This document shows, one piece after another, positions 49,656 through 57,401 of a stretch of 64,000 nucleotides of DNA (within the stretch, counting starts at the first letter, position 1; each line of letters opens with the position of its first letter). The notes under the pieces were generated by a model. It was not told the origin of the DNA. It saw only the letters and a program-made list of their open reading frames with translations, and searched no databases. A program made the position numbers and the translations under genes. Source of the DNA: an uncultured Eubacteriales bacterium (GTDB lineage Bacteria; Bacillota; Clostridia; Oscillospirales; CAG-272); the NCBI GenBank assembly GCA_934467415.1, contig CAKSLQ010000007.1, forward strand, positions 1 to 64,000. The letters are read 5' to 3'.

Positions 49656-50511
49656 CCGACGCCTCAGCCCGGCGGACCTGTTCTGCAACATGAGCGCGAG
49701 CAAGGCGTTCCGCATCATCGAGACCTACAAGAACATCCGTACCGCCCTTTTGTTCACCCTGTCCTCGGGGCATGACAACACCATCGTCATCACGAGCGCC
49801 GAGCCGAACTCGGGCAAGAGCGTGACGAGCGCGAATCTGGCGCTTTCCTTTGCACAGAACGGTTCGCGGATTCTGCTGGTGGACTGCGATATGCGCAACC
49901 CCTCGCAGCAGAAGATCTTTGAAAAAGAGAACAAGATGGGGCTTTCCGACGTGCTGGCCGGGATGAAGTCCTTTGATGAGGCGGTCAAGCGCGACGTCAA
50001 GGAGAATCTTGACCTGCTCACCGCCGGCCCGACCCCGCCGAATCCGTCCGAGCTGCTTGGCTCGGAGCGGATGCGCCAGCTGCTCGAGGAGCTGCGCCCG
50101 CAGTACGAGTTCATCATCATGGACTCGCCGCCGGCCGGCTTTGTCTCGGATACGCTGTCGCTCCTGCTCAATGCACCGCAGTCCATCATCATCGCAAGAC
50201 AGAATCACGCGGTGTACAACGAGGTTGCCAAGACGGTTGAGCTCATCAGGGGTGTCGGCGGTCAGGTGCTCGGTTCGATCCTGACGGACGTCAGGGAGCA
50301 GCACAAGTCCTACGGATATACCTACCATGCTTATCGCTATCGCGGCGACCGCTATCGCAGTCATTACCGCCGCAGCGACCGGCCGGGCTACGGTTACGGT
50401 TACGGCTACGGCTATGGCTACGGTTACGGTGCAAAGCCGCATTCCGGTGATAAGAGCGGGAAGAAGGACGCCGCGCCTGAAAAGGCAAGCGGAGGGAAAA
50501 ACCGGAAATGA
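49627..50511 (+). CDS. Bacterial tyrosine kinase (CpsD/CapB-like) with GY-repeat tail
   Basis: This 294-residue BY-kinase autophosphorylates a C-terminal tyrosine cluster and with the Wzz-like adaptor governs polysaccharide polymerisation and export. Walker A is SAEPNSGKSV (about residue 58), Walker A' is ILLVDCDMRNP and Walker B is FIIMDSPP. The last 60 residues carry 14 tyrosines, the final seven in an uninterrupted Gly-Tyr repeat, followed by a Lys-rich end. The start at 49627 follows AGGAGG by 12 bases. The phosphatase gene overlaps by ATGA. Confidence 0.92.
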   Translation: MPIIRNKTIDRRLSPADLFCNMSASKAFRIIETYKNIRTALLFTLSSGHDNTIVITSAEPNSGKSVTSANLALSFAQNGSRILLVDCDMRNPSQQKIFEKENKMGLSDVLAGMKSFDEAVKRDVKENLDLLTAGPTPPNPSELLGSERMRQLLEELRPQYEFIIMDSPPAGFVSDTLSLLLNAPQSIIIARQNHAVYNEVAKTVELIRGVGGQVLGSILTDVREQHKSYGYTYHAYRYRGDRYRSHYRRSDRPGYGYGYGYGYGYGYGAKPHSGDKSGKKDAAPEKASGGKNRK

Positions 50512-51254
50512 CGGACCGTTACATAGATTTTCATTGCCACCTATTGCCCGGCATGGATTTCGACGGAACCGATTCGCCGGAAGAATCGGCGAAGATGTGC
50601 GAGCTGTTGAACAGTCAGGGGGTGGCGACGATTTGCGCCACCCCTCATTTTTATCCGTGGAACGAGGATGTGAATGCATTCCTCGCCCGCCGCGCCGCCG
50701 CCTCCCGGCGCGCGCACGCCCTGTACGGTGACACGCGCGTCATCCTCGGCGCGGAGGTGCAGCTGTATGAGAATCTGTGCGATGCGCCTGCGGACCGGAT
50801 GTGCTACGGCGATTCCGACGTGATCCTGCTGGAGCTGCCGGATCGCCCGTTCGGCGCGTGGACCGTGCCCGCCATTGAGAATACGATCTTCAAGTATTCG
50901 CTCACCCCGGTGATTGCACATGTGGAGCGCTATGGCCTGACGACCGAGCAACTCCGCAGCCTTGCCGCCATTCCGCGCATGATCTTCCAGATCACGGTGG
51001 GGACGCTGGCGGAGCGGCAGATGCTGCCGCTGCTCGACCGTATTTCGTCGATGGGCGTGCCGGTCGTGCTCGGGAGCGATACGCACAATACGACCTCGCG
51101 CCCGCCGCGCTTCCACGTGGTCGCCCGCCGCATGGCGGAGAAGCCGCACCTGTTTGACAGCTCCTGTAAAACGGCGCAGGCACTGATCCGCAACGCTTTG
51201 CACGGACAGCATGTTCTGGAGCGGCTGATCTGCACGCCGGCGGTCAAACGATAA
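50508..51254 (+). CDS. PHP-family protein-tyrosine phosphatase (CpsB/YwqE-like)
   Basis: This 248-residue metal-dependent phosphatase dephosphorylates the adjacent BY-kinase. PHP motifs are IDFHCHLLPGMDFDGTD (metal ligands H, H), ICATPHFYP, GAEVQLYEN, PVIAHVERY and VVLGSDTHN. The ATG overlaps the kinase stop, so expression is coupled. A strong terminator follows, ending the three-gene phosphoregulation cassette. Glycosyltransferase genes of the polymer locus are not directly adjacent, although TagO/WecA- and CapD-type genes lie elsewhere in the window. Confidence 0.93.
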   Translation: MTDRYIDFHCHLLPGMDFDGTDSPEESAKMCELLNSQGVATICATPHFYPWNEDVNAFLARRAAASRRAHALYGDTRVILGAEVQLYENLCDAPADRMCYGDSDVILLELPDRPFGAWTVPAIENTIFKYSLTPVIAHVERYGLTTEQLRSLAAIPRMIFQITVGTLAERQMLPLLDRISSMGVPVVLGSDTHNTTSRPPRFHVVARRMAEKPHLFDSSCKTAQALIRNALHGQHVLERLICTPAVKR

Positions 51255-51272
51255 AAAACATAAAGCGATTTG

Positions 51273-51310
51273 AAAAAGGGGCTGTAAAACGCGTTTTTAC
51301 AGCCCCGCTT
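51273..51310 (+). terminator. Terminator of the BY-kinase cassette
   Basis: Stem GGGGCTGTAAAA/TTTTACAGCCCC. Its position also makes it the leader of the DMT gene, so some read-through may express that gene. Confidence 0.75.
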
Positions 51311-51333
51311 GCATTTGGAAAGAGAACGAAACC

Positions 51334-52209
51334 ATGGAAAATACAAAAGAGAGTATGCAGGCGCGGAGCATCGGCGTCTGCCAGATGATCGTCTGCGCGG
51401 TGCTGTGGAGCATCGCGGGTGTTTTCATCGGTATGCTCGACATGAACGGCTTTGTCATTGCGGGCGGCCGCTCGCTGTTTGCCGCGCTGACCGTGCTGGT
51501 CTACATGGCGCTGACCAAGCAGAAGATCATTGTATCGCGCGATACGATCGTCAGCGGCATTCTGCTGTGCGGCGTCTTCATCTGCTTCGTCGTGGCCAAC
51601 AAGTACACCACGGCGGCCAATGCGATCGTCCTGCAATACACGGCGCCGATCTTCATCCTGCTCTTTTCGTTCCTGTTCCTGCACAAGAAGCCGCGCGCGC
51701 TGGACGTTGTCACGGTGCTGCTCACGCTCGGCGGCATCTCGCTGTTCTTCTTTGACAGCCTTGACGCAGGCAAGCTCATCGGCAATCTGCTCGGTATCAC
51801 GGCGGGTGCGTTCATGGGCGGCATGTTTGTGGCGGTCGGCAATACGAAGGGAGAGGAGAAGATGAGCGGTATTCTCTTCGGGCATGTGTTCTGCGCGGCG
51901 GTCGGTCTGCCGTTTGCCGCGTTTACCGAGAATACATGGAATCTGACCGGGGTCGGCATTCTCGCGCTGCTCGGCGTGGTGCAGCTCGGCATCCCGTATA
52001 TTCTGTATGCGCTGGCCAGCAAGCGGTGCAGCACCGTCACCTGCTCTGTCCTCGCGGCAATCGAGCCGCTGCTCAACCCCGTGTGGGTCGCGCTTATGGG
52101 CGGCGGCGTGCCGGGGATGTTCGCGTTGATCGGCGGCGCGTTTCTCGTCGCCGTCATCACGCTTTACAGCGTGCTTGATGCGCGTATGCCGCCGAAATCC
52201 GCAGAATAG
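51334..52209 (+). CDS. EamA/DMT-family transporter
   Basis: This 291-residue drug/metabolite-type transporter has ten hydrophobic helices in two EamA repeats (VCAVLWSIAGVFIGMLDMNG and the second half from LLGITAGAFMGGMFVA). The C-terminal repeat holds LAAIEPLLNPVWVALMGGG, a conserved EamA signature. The exported or imported substrate is unknown. AAAGAG lies before the ATG. A promoter for the next gene lies immediately downstream. Confidence 0.9.
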   Translation: MENTKESMQARSIGVCQMIVCAVLWSIAGVFIGMLDMNGFVIAGGRSLFAALTVLVYMALTKQKIIVSRDTIVSGILLCGVFICFVVANKYTTAANAIVLQYTAPIFILLFSFLFLHKKPRALDVVTVLLTLGGISLFFFDSLDAGKLIGNLLGITAGAFMGGMFVAVGNTKGEEKMSGILFGHVFCAAVGLPFAAFTENTWNLTGVGILALLGVVQLGIPYILYALASKRCSTVTCSVLAAIEPLLNPVWVALMGGGVPGMFALIGGAFLVAVITLYSVLDARMPPKSAE

Positions 52210-52211
52210 TC

Positions 52212-52240
52212 TTGCAAATGCGCATATCCGCGCGTATAAT
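52212..52240 (+). promoter_or_regulatory. Promoter of the yhcH-like gene
   Basis: TTGCAA and TATAAT separated by 17 bases, 49 bases before the ATG. Confidence 0.75.
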
Positions 52241-52289
52241 AGATGTGTAAAAAATTCATATTGCGGCTGTGCCGCAGAAGGAGAAAAGC

Positions 52290-52742
52290 ATGTTTGCCGA
52301 CAGAATTGAAAATCTGAAGCTCTACATTCCCTACAACGAAAAGATCAAGGTCGTCTGCGACTACCTTGCCAAGACCGATATTCACGCGCTGGAAGCGGGC
52401 AAGTACGACATCGCCGACGGCGTCCGCGTCGTCGTCAACGCCTTCACGCCCAAGACCCGCGAGGCTGCCCGCTGGGAGACGCACAGAAAGTACATCGACC
52501 TGCAATACCTGATCGAGGGCGATGAGAGCATGGGCTACCTCCCGATCGACGAGGTCGAGGACGCGGAGTACGACGCCGAGAAGGACGTCAGCCACCCTGT
52601 ACCGAAGGCAGGCGCAAGCGTCAGCGAGATCGCGCTTGAGACCGGCTCGTTTGCATTTCTGGAGCCCCGCGACGCGCACCGCCCGTCGGTCAAGCTGCAT
52701 TCCGACGCATCCAAGAAGCTGATCTTCAAGATCCCGGTATAA
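52290..52742 (+). CDS. YhcH/YjgK/YiaL-family (DUF386) cupin protein
   Basis: This 150-residue cupin protein of the DUF386 family includes sialic-acid-operon YhcH and sugar-operon YiaL. Conserved parts are ARWETHRKYIDLQYLIEGDE (metal-binding His and Glu), LEPRDAHRPSVKLH and the C-terminal KLIFKIPV. Members are thought to act on sugar anomers or isomers. No sialic acid genes are adjacent, so the substrate is open. AAGGAG lies 6 bases before ATG 52290. The aminotransferase gene follows 40 bases later. Confidence 0.9.
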   Translation: MFADRIENLKLYIPYNEKIKVVCDYLAKTDIHALEAGKYDIADGVRVVVNAFTPKTREAARWETHRKYIDLQYLIEGDESMGYLPIDEVEDAEYDAEKDVSHPVPKAGASVSEIALETGSFAFLEPRDAHRPSVKLHSDASKKLIFKIPV

Positions 52743-52782
52743 CCATTTCGGCGGCGGTACCGCCCGACAGAAGGAACACACC

Positions 52783-53985
52783 ATGAACTATTCATTTTCG
52801 GACAAGCTGGCCAACCTCCGGCCGTCCGCGATCCGCGAGATCTTCAAGAGCCTGACGGACCCGAGCATCATTTCGTTTGCGGCGGGCAATCCGTCGCCCG
52901 AGTCCTTTCCCGTGGAGGCGCTGAAGAAGCTCTCCGCCGACATTTTCGGGACGCAGTCCACGGAGGCGCTGCAATACAGCATCACCGAGGGCTATCCGCC
53001 GCTGCGCGAGGCGATCGCCGCCCGGCAGAGGAAGAAATTCGGCATCGGGCGGGACTTTGACTCGACCATCATCGTCTCGGGCGGGCAGCAGGGCATTGAG
53101 CTTGCCTGCAAGGCGTTCTGCAACGAGGGCGACGTTGTGCTCTGCGAGGAGCCGAGCTTTATCGGCGCGCTGAATGCGTTCCGCTCCAACGGTGCCGTGC
53201 CGGTCGGCGTGAAGTGCGACGGCGACGGCATAATCCCGAGCGCTCTGGAGGAGAAGCTGCGCCGTCACGATAACGCAAAGCTGCTCTATATCATTCCGAG
53301 CTTTCAGAACCCGACGGGCATCACCACACCGGCGGAACGCCGCCGCGCCGTCTATGATCTCTGCAGGAAATACGGCGTGGTGATCCTCGAGGACAACCCC
53401 TACGGCGAGCTGCGCTTTGCGGGGGAGGATGTGCCGACGATCAAGTCCTTTGACGAGGACGGTATCGTCATCTACTGCTCGTCTTTCTCGAAGATTCTGT
53501 CCTCCGGTATGCGTGTCGGCTATGTCACCGCGCCCGAGGAGATCGTCACCAAGATGGTCGTCGCCAAGCAGAGCGAGGATGTGCATACAAACATCTTCTT
53601 CCAGATGCTCTGCTATCGGTATATGACCGAGTATGATCTGGACGCCCACATCGCCGAGATCCGTGCGCTGTACGGGCGCAAATGCGCGCTGATGCTGGAT
53701 TGCCTCGGCAGCTGCCTGCCCGCCGAGGTGGAGTTTACCCACCCCGAGGGCGGCCTGTTTGTCTGGTGTACGCTGCCGCGCGGCATGGACAGCGCCGATT
53801 TTGCGAGGGGGCTGGTCGGCCGCAAGGTCGCCGTCGTCCCCGGCGCGACGTTCCTGTCCGACCCAAGCGGGACGTCGCCCTCCTTCCGCCTGAACTATTC
53901 CACGCCATCCGATGAGGACATCGTGCGCGGCGTGGAAATCCTCGGCGACTGCGCAAGGGAATACATCGACACGCACAGAGCGTGA
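52783..53985 (+). CDS. PLP-dependent class I/II aminotransferase
   Basis: This 400-residue fold-type I aminotransferase is like 2-aminoadipate/aromatic aminotransferases (LysN, ARO8 group). ISFAAGNPSPESFP near the start and VSGGQQGIELACKAFCNEGD are typical. IIPSFQNPTGIT, DNPYGELRF and the PLP lysine in YCSSFSKILSSGMRVGYV also fit, as does the substrate-carboxylate arginine near SFRLNYS. AAGGA is 7 bases before ATG. The amino-acid substrate is undetermined. Confidence 0.92.
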   Translation: MNYSFSDKLANLRPSAIREIFKSLTDPSIISFAAGNPSPESFPVEALKKLSADIFGTQSTEALQYSITEGYPPLREAIAARQRKKFGIGRDFDSTIIVSGGQQGIELACKAFCNEGDVVLCEEPSFIGALNAFRSNGAVPVGVKCDGDGIIPSALEEKLRRHDNAKLLYIIPSFQNPTGITTPAERRRAVYDLCRKYGVVILEDNPYGELRFAGEDVPTIKSFDEDGIVIYCSSFSKILSSGMRVGYVTAPEEIVTKMVVAKQSEDVHTNIFFQMLCYRYMTEYDLDAHIAEIRALYGRKCALMLDCLGSCLPAEVEFTHPEGGLFVWCTLPRGMDSADFARGLVGRKVAVVPGATFLSDPSGTSPSFRLNYSTPSDEDIVRGVEILGDCAREYIDTHRA

Positions 53986-54009
53986 ACGGATACGAAAGGA
54001 AATCGTTTT

Positions 54010-55011
54010 ATGCTGGATTCGAAGAAAGTGGTTTTTTCCGGCGTGCAGCCCTCGGGCAACCTCACCATCGGAAACTACCTCGGCGCACTGCGCAATTTTG
54101 ATACGTTTTCGGACGAATACAAGTGCTTTTACTGCGTGGCGGACATGCACGCTATCACCGTGCGGCAGGTCCCGGCCGAGCTGCGCCGTCACACCTATGA
54201 GACGCTGGCGCTCTATATGGCCTGCGGCCTCGACCCGCAGAAAAACACGCTCTATGTCCAGTCGCACGTGCCCGCCCATGCCGAGCTGGCCTGGGTGCTC
54301 AACTGCTACACCATGTTCGGCGAGCTGTCGCGCATGACGCAGTTCAAGGACAAGAGCGCGAAGCATGCGGACAACGTCAACGCGGGTCTGTTCACCTACC
54401 CCTCGCTGATGGCGGCGGATATCCTGCTCTACCAGACCGACCTTGTGCCGGTCGGTGTGGATCAGTCGCAGCATCTCGAGATCACCCGCGACATCGCCAA
54501 CCGCTTCAACGGCGTATACGGCGAGACCTTCACCATACCTGAGGGTTATATTCCGCAGAGCGGCAAGAAGATCATGTCGCTTGCCGATCCGACGAAGAAA
54601 ATGTCCAAATCGGATGAGAATGTCAACGCCGTTGTCTATATTCTCGACAAAAAGGATGACATCGTGCGCAAATTCAAGCGCGCCGTCACGGACTCGGACA
54701 CCCGCGTCGCGTTCGGCGAGGGCAAGGACGGCGTAAACAACCTCATGACTATCTATTCCTGCTTCACCGGCAAGTCCTTTGCGGAGATCGAGCGCGAGTT
54801 TGACGGCAAGGGCTACGGCGATTTCAAGGCCGCAGTCGGTGAGGTCTGCGCAGACGAGCTTGCGCCCGTGCGCGAGGAGTTCGACCGTCTGATGGCGGAC
54901 AAGGGCTACCTTGAGACCGTCATGAAGAACGGTGCGGACGAAGCCGCTTACTATGCACGCAAGACGCTCTCGAAGGTCAAACGCAAGGTCGGCTTCACGA
55001 CCGTGAAATAA
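54010..55011 (+). CDS. trpS: Tryptophanyl-tRNA synthetase
   Basis: This class I synthetase charges tRNA-Trp. The 333 residues match the bacterial length. The HIGH-type motif is PSGNLTIGNYLGAL (about 15-28) and the KMSKS loop is KKMSKSDEN (about 195-203). GVDQSQHLEITRDIA and MFGELSRMTQFKDKS are also conserved. AAAGGA lies 9 bases upstream of the ATG. It starts 24 bases after the aminotransferase and 11 bases before the TagO-like gene, so the three are probably cotranscribed. No T-box precedes it. Confidence 0.97.
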   Translation: MLDSKKVVFSGVQPSGNLTIGNYLGALRNFDTFSDEYKCFYCVADMHAITVRQVPAELRRHTYETLALYMACGLDPQKNTLYVQSHVPAHAELAWVLNCYTMFGELSRMTQFKDKSAKHADNVNAGLFTYPSLMAADILLYQTDLVPVGVDQSQHLEITRDIANRFNGVYGETFTIPEGYIPQSGKKIMSLADPTKKMSKSDENVNAVVYILDKKDDIVRKFKRAVTDSDTRVAFGEGKDGVNNLMTIYSCFTGKSFAEIEREFDGKGYGDFKAAVGEVCADELAPVREEFDRLMADKGYLETVMKNGADEAAYYARKTLSKVKRKVGFTTVK

Positions 55012-55022
55012 GCGGGGAAACG

Positions 55023-56273
55023 ATGAATACAACATGGATCTACAGCGCCTGCGCCCTCATCTGCGCCGCGCTGCTCGCCTATACGCTGACGCCGCTCGTG
55101 CGCGTCCTCGCCATCAAGATCAAGGCGATCGACGTACCCACCGACGGCAGGCGTATGCATCACAAGCCCATTCCGCGCATCGGCGGTCTTGCGATTTTTC
55201 TTGCATTCCTCATCGCGTCGGTCAGCTTCTGCCGGCCGGATCGCGAGCTGGTCACCATCCTGATCGGCGGCGGCACGCTGGTGCTGCTCGGCATTCTCGA
55301 CGATGTTTACCGCCTCAATGCGTTTCTGAAGCTGGCGGTGCAGATCGTTGTGGCGCTCTTTGCGGTCTCGCAGGGCGTGACGATCGACTTTATCGGCATC
55401 GGCGGCGGGTATGTTCCGTTCGGTGCATGGTCGATTCCGCTCACGGTCTTCTGGATCGTCGGCCTGACCAACGCGGTCAACTTCCTTGACGGGCTGGACG
55501 GCCTCGCCTGCGGCGTTTCCGCCATCAGCTCGGTCTCGCTCTGCCTCACGATGCTTCTCTCGGGCAGCAGTGCGGCGCATTGCCTGATTACGGCGATTCT
55601 CGCTGCGGCCTGCCTCGGCTTTCTGCCGTTCAACGCCAACCCCGCGCGCATTTTCATGGGCGATACCGGCGCGCTGTTCCTCGGCTACACGCTGTCCGTC
55701 CTCTCGGTCGTCGGCGTATTCAAGAGTGACATGGTGCTGGCGTTCTTCATTCCGCTGTCCATTTTCGGTCTGCCGCTGGCCGACACCTGTTTTGCGGTGA
55801 TCCGCCGCCTGGCGCACGGCAAGAGCCCGTTTGCGCCGGATCGCGGCCACCTGCATCACAGGCTGATCGACATGGGCTTCGGCCAGAAGCAGAGCGTGCG
55901 CATTCTCTATGCGGTCTGCGCCATCCTCGGCATTTCCGCCGTTATGCTCACGGGGACATCCACGCGCGGCGGCGCGCTGATGCTGGTCGTCGGCCTCGCG
56001 ATTTTCTTTGTGACGTTCAGAATCCTGAAGAACCCGAAGCTGCGGATCCATTCCGGTATTTACAACGAGGATGAGGGTGTTGCGCCGCCGATCGAGACGT
56101 TTGAGGATGTGATCGGCGAGATCCCCTCCATTACGCCCGAGGAGGCTGCCGCCGAGGCGGCGGCCGAAGAAGAGGAGCTTGCCGAGGCGGCGAAGGCCGC
56201 TGCGGCGGGTCCGGCAAAGGAGCCTGCCTGTGAAGAAGACGAATCGGAACCCGAATCGGACGGACAGCAGTAA
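55023..56273 (+). CDS. Undecaprenyl-phosphate sugar-1-phosphate transferase (TagO/WecA-like)
   Basis: This polytopic membrane enzyme of the MraY/WecA family starts teichoic acid, O-antigen-like or other glycan synthesis by moving GlcNAc-1-P to undecaprenyl phosphate. The 416 residues show about eleven helices. Signature loops are RRMHHKPIPRIGGLAIF, GLTNAVNFLDGLDGLACG (catalytic Asp/Asn), FNANPARIFMGDTGALFLG and DRGHLHHRLIDMGFG. An unusual acidic Ala/Glu-rich cytosolic tail of about 80 residues follows the last helix. It overlaps the next gene by 44 bases. Confidence 0.93.
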   Translation: MNTTWIYSACALICAALLAYTLTPLVRVLAIKIKAIDVPTDGRRMHHKPIPRIGGLAIFLAFLIASVSFCRPDRELVTILIGGGTLVLLGILDDVYRLNAFLKLAVQIVVALFAVSQGVTIDFIGIGGGYVPFGAWSIPLTVFWIVGLTNAVNFLDGLDGLACGVSAISSVSLCLTMLLSGSSAAHCLITAILAAACLGFLPFNANPARIFMGDTGALFLGYTLSVLSVVGVFKSDMVLAFFIPLSIFGLPLADTCFAVIRRLAHGKSPFAPDRGHLHHRLIDMGFGQKQSVRILYAVCAILGISAVMLTGTSTRGGALMLVVGLAIFFVTFRILKNPKLRIHSGIYNEDEGVAPPIETFEDVIGEIPSITPEEAAAEAAAEEEELAEAAKAAAAGPAKEPACEEDESEPESDGQQ

Positions 56274-57084
56274 GACCTTTTACAGCACGCGCGGCGTGAC
56301 GCTGCTTTTGTCGGTCGTGCTGGTGCTTGCGGTGCTGGCTTTGCTCGGCATGTACTCGCTCGGCGTCATCCGTCCGCCCGCCTCGCTGTCGGCGCTGTTC
56401 GGCACAACCGAGACCACGGCGCGCCCGGCGCAGACCGCGGATATCGAGACCGCCGCAGAGGAGACCACGCTCACGCCCGCGCTGGCGCGCGAGGAATACG
56501 CGGCGGCGCTCGGCGACATGCAGATACCGTCGGCGTACTATCGTGCATATACCGTCAGCATCTACGGCGGGAACGCTGTGACGGCCACACAGTACGAAGC
56601 GGTTGTGCGCGATGCGGACTGGTGGGTGCGCGAGGCGCGGGACGGCGTGATCCTGTCCACGGCAGTCTGCCGGGACGGCGCGGTGCAGATCACCGACAAT
56701 ACGCAGAACAGCACGGTGACGGCGGCAGCCGCAAGCGCGGATACGCCGGACGGCATCCGGCTTGCGGAGCGCATGGGCGTTCTGCCGCTCGGCGAGCTGA
56801 CCGCACTGATCGGCACGCTCGGCGCGGGTGGTACGTCGGATTACGGCGGCGGCATCACCGGCTATTCGCTGGCGCTTGCGCCTGCGCGCGGCACGGGCGA
56901 AAACGTCTTCACCTTTGCGTTTACCACGGCGTCCGGCGTGCGCGAGGTATACAGCTTCTCGTTTGAAAATGCAGTCCTGCTCTCCGCCGAGAAATACGTC
57001 GGCGACCGCCTGATCTACAGGATGGAAAGCACTGCATACACCAACGATCTTGCCGATACCGGCGCGGACCGTCTGTTTGAATAA
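56230..57084 (+). CDS. Membrane-anchored hypothetical protein downstream of tagO-like gene
   Basis: This 284-residue protein of unknown family begins with a basic cytosolic stretch and has one transmembrane helix (about 20-45, GVTLLLSVVLVLAVLALLGM). A Thr/Glu-rich linker (about 60-85) follows, then an exported domain with strands such as AYTVSIYGGNAVTATQYEAV, DWWVREARDG and EVYSFSFENAVLLSAEKYVG. It may be a lipoprotein-carrier-like or regulatory fold, but this is a guess. GTG at 56230 is the start; AAAGGAG lies upstream within the tagO-like gene, which it overlaps by 44 bases. A terminator follows. Confidence 0.75.
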   Translation: MKKTNRNPNRTDSSKTFYSTRGVTLLLSVVLVLAVLALLGMYSLGVIRPPASLSALFGTTETTARPAQTADIETAAEETTLTPALAREEYAAALGDMQIPSAYYRAYTVSIYGGNAVTATQYEAVVRDADWWVREARDGVILSTAVCRDGAVQITDNTQNSTVTAAAASADTPDGIRLAERMGVLPLGELTALIGTLGAGGTSDYGGGITGYSLALAPARGTGENVFTFAFTTASGVREVYSFSFENAVLLSAEKYVGDRLIYRMESTAYTNDLADTGADRLFE

Positions 57085-57087
57085 CGG

Positions 57088-57131
57088 CAAAAAGCAAGGC
57101 AGCCGCAAGCGGCTGCCTTGACTGCTTTTTG
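57088..57131 (+). terminator. Terminator of the trpS-tagO region
   Basis: Stem AGGCAGCCG/CGGCTGCCT, extended by AAAAAGC/GCTTTTT with a small internal loop. Confidence 0.82.
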
Positions 57132-57180
57132 TACCGATTTTGACCCGTTTTCGCCCGTTTTGCATTTTGTGCAAAAATCA

Positions 57181-57215
57181 AAAACCCGCATAAACACAAG
57201 GTTTATGCGGGTTTT
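57181..57215 (-). terminator. Terminator of tRNA-Ser
   Basis: Stem AAAACCCGCATAAAC/GTTTATGCGGGTTTT, immediately past the tRNA CCA on the minus strand. Confidence 0.87.
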
Positions 57216-57218
57216 CTT

Positions 57219-57308
57219 TGGCGCAGAAGGAGAGATTTGAACTCTCGCGCCGGTTACCCGACCTACACCCTTAGCAGGGGCGCCTCTTCACCACTTGAGT
57301 ACTTCTGC
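57219..57308 (-). tRNA. tRNA-Ser (anticodon GCT)
   Basis: On the minus strand the acceptor GCAGAAG pairs with CTTCTGC. The D arm, an anticodon loop with GCT (decoding AGC/AGT), a long type II variable arm and the T loop GTTCAAATC follow in order. The discriminator is G and CCA is encoded. The 90-base length fits serine tRNAs. It has its own consensus promoter (57345-57373) and terminator. Confidence 0.96.
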
Positions 57309-57344
57309 AATCGTACGCATGGTGTTTCAGTCACGTACCCTGTT

Positions 57345-57373
57345 AGTATACATGTTTTTTGCCGGTTTGTCAA
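57345..57373 (-). promoter_or_regulatory. Promoter of tRNA-Ser
   Basis: Minus-strand TTGACA and TATACT with a 17-base spacer, 37 bases before the tRNA. Confidence 0.85.
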
Positions 57374-57401
57374 GCCTTTTTGAAAAAAATGAAGTGCCGC
57401 G

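Noticed and set aside
52792..55035. 747-codon frame antisense to the aminotransferase and trpS
   Set aside because: It spans two well-defined genes and their gap on the other strand; no motif support.
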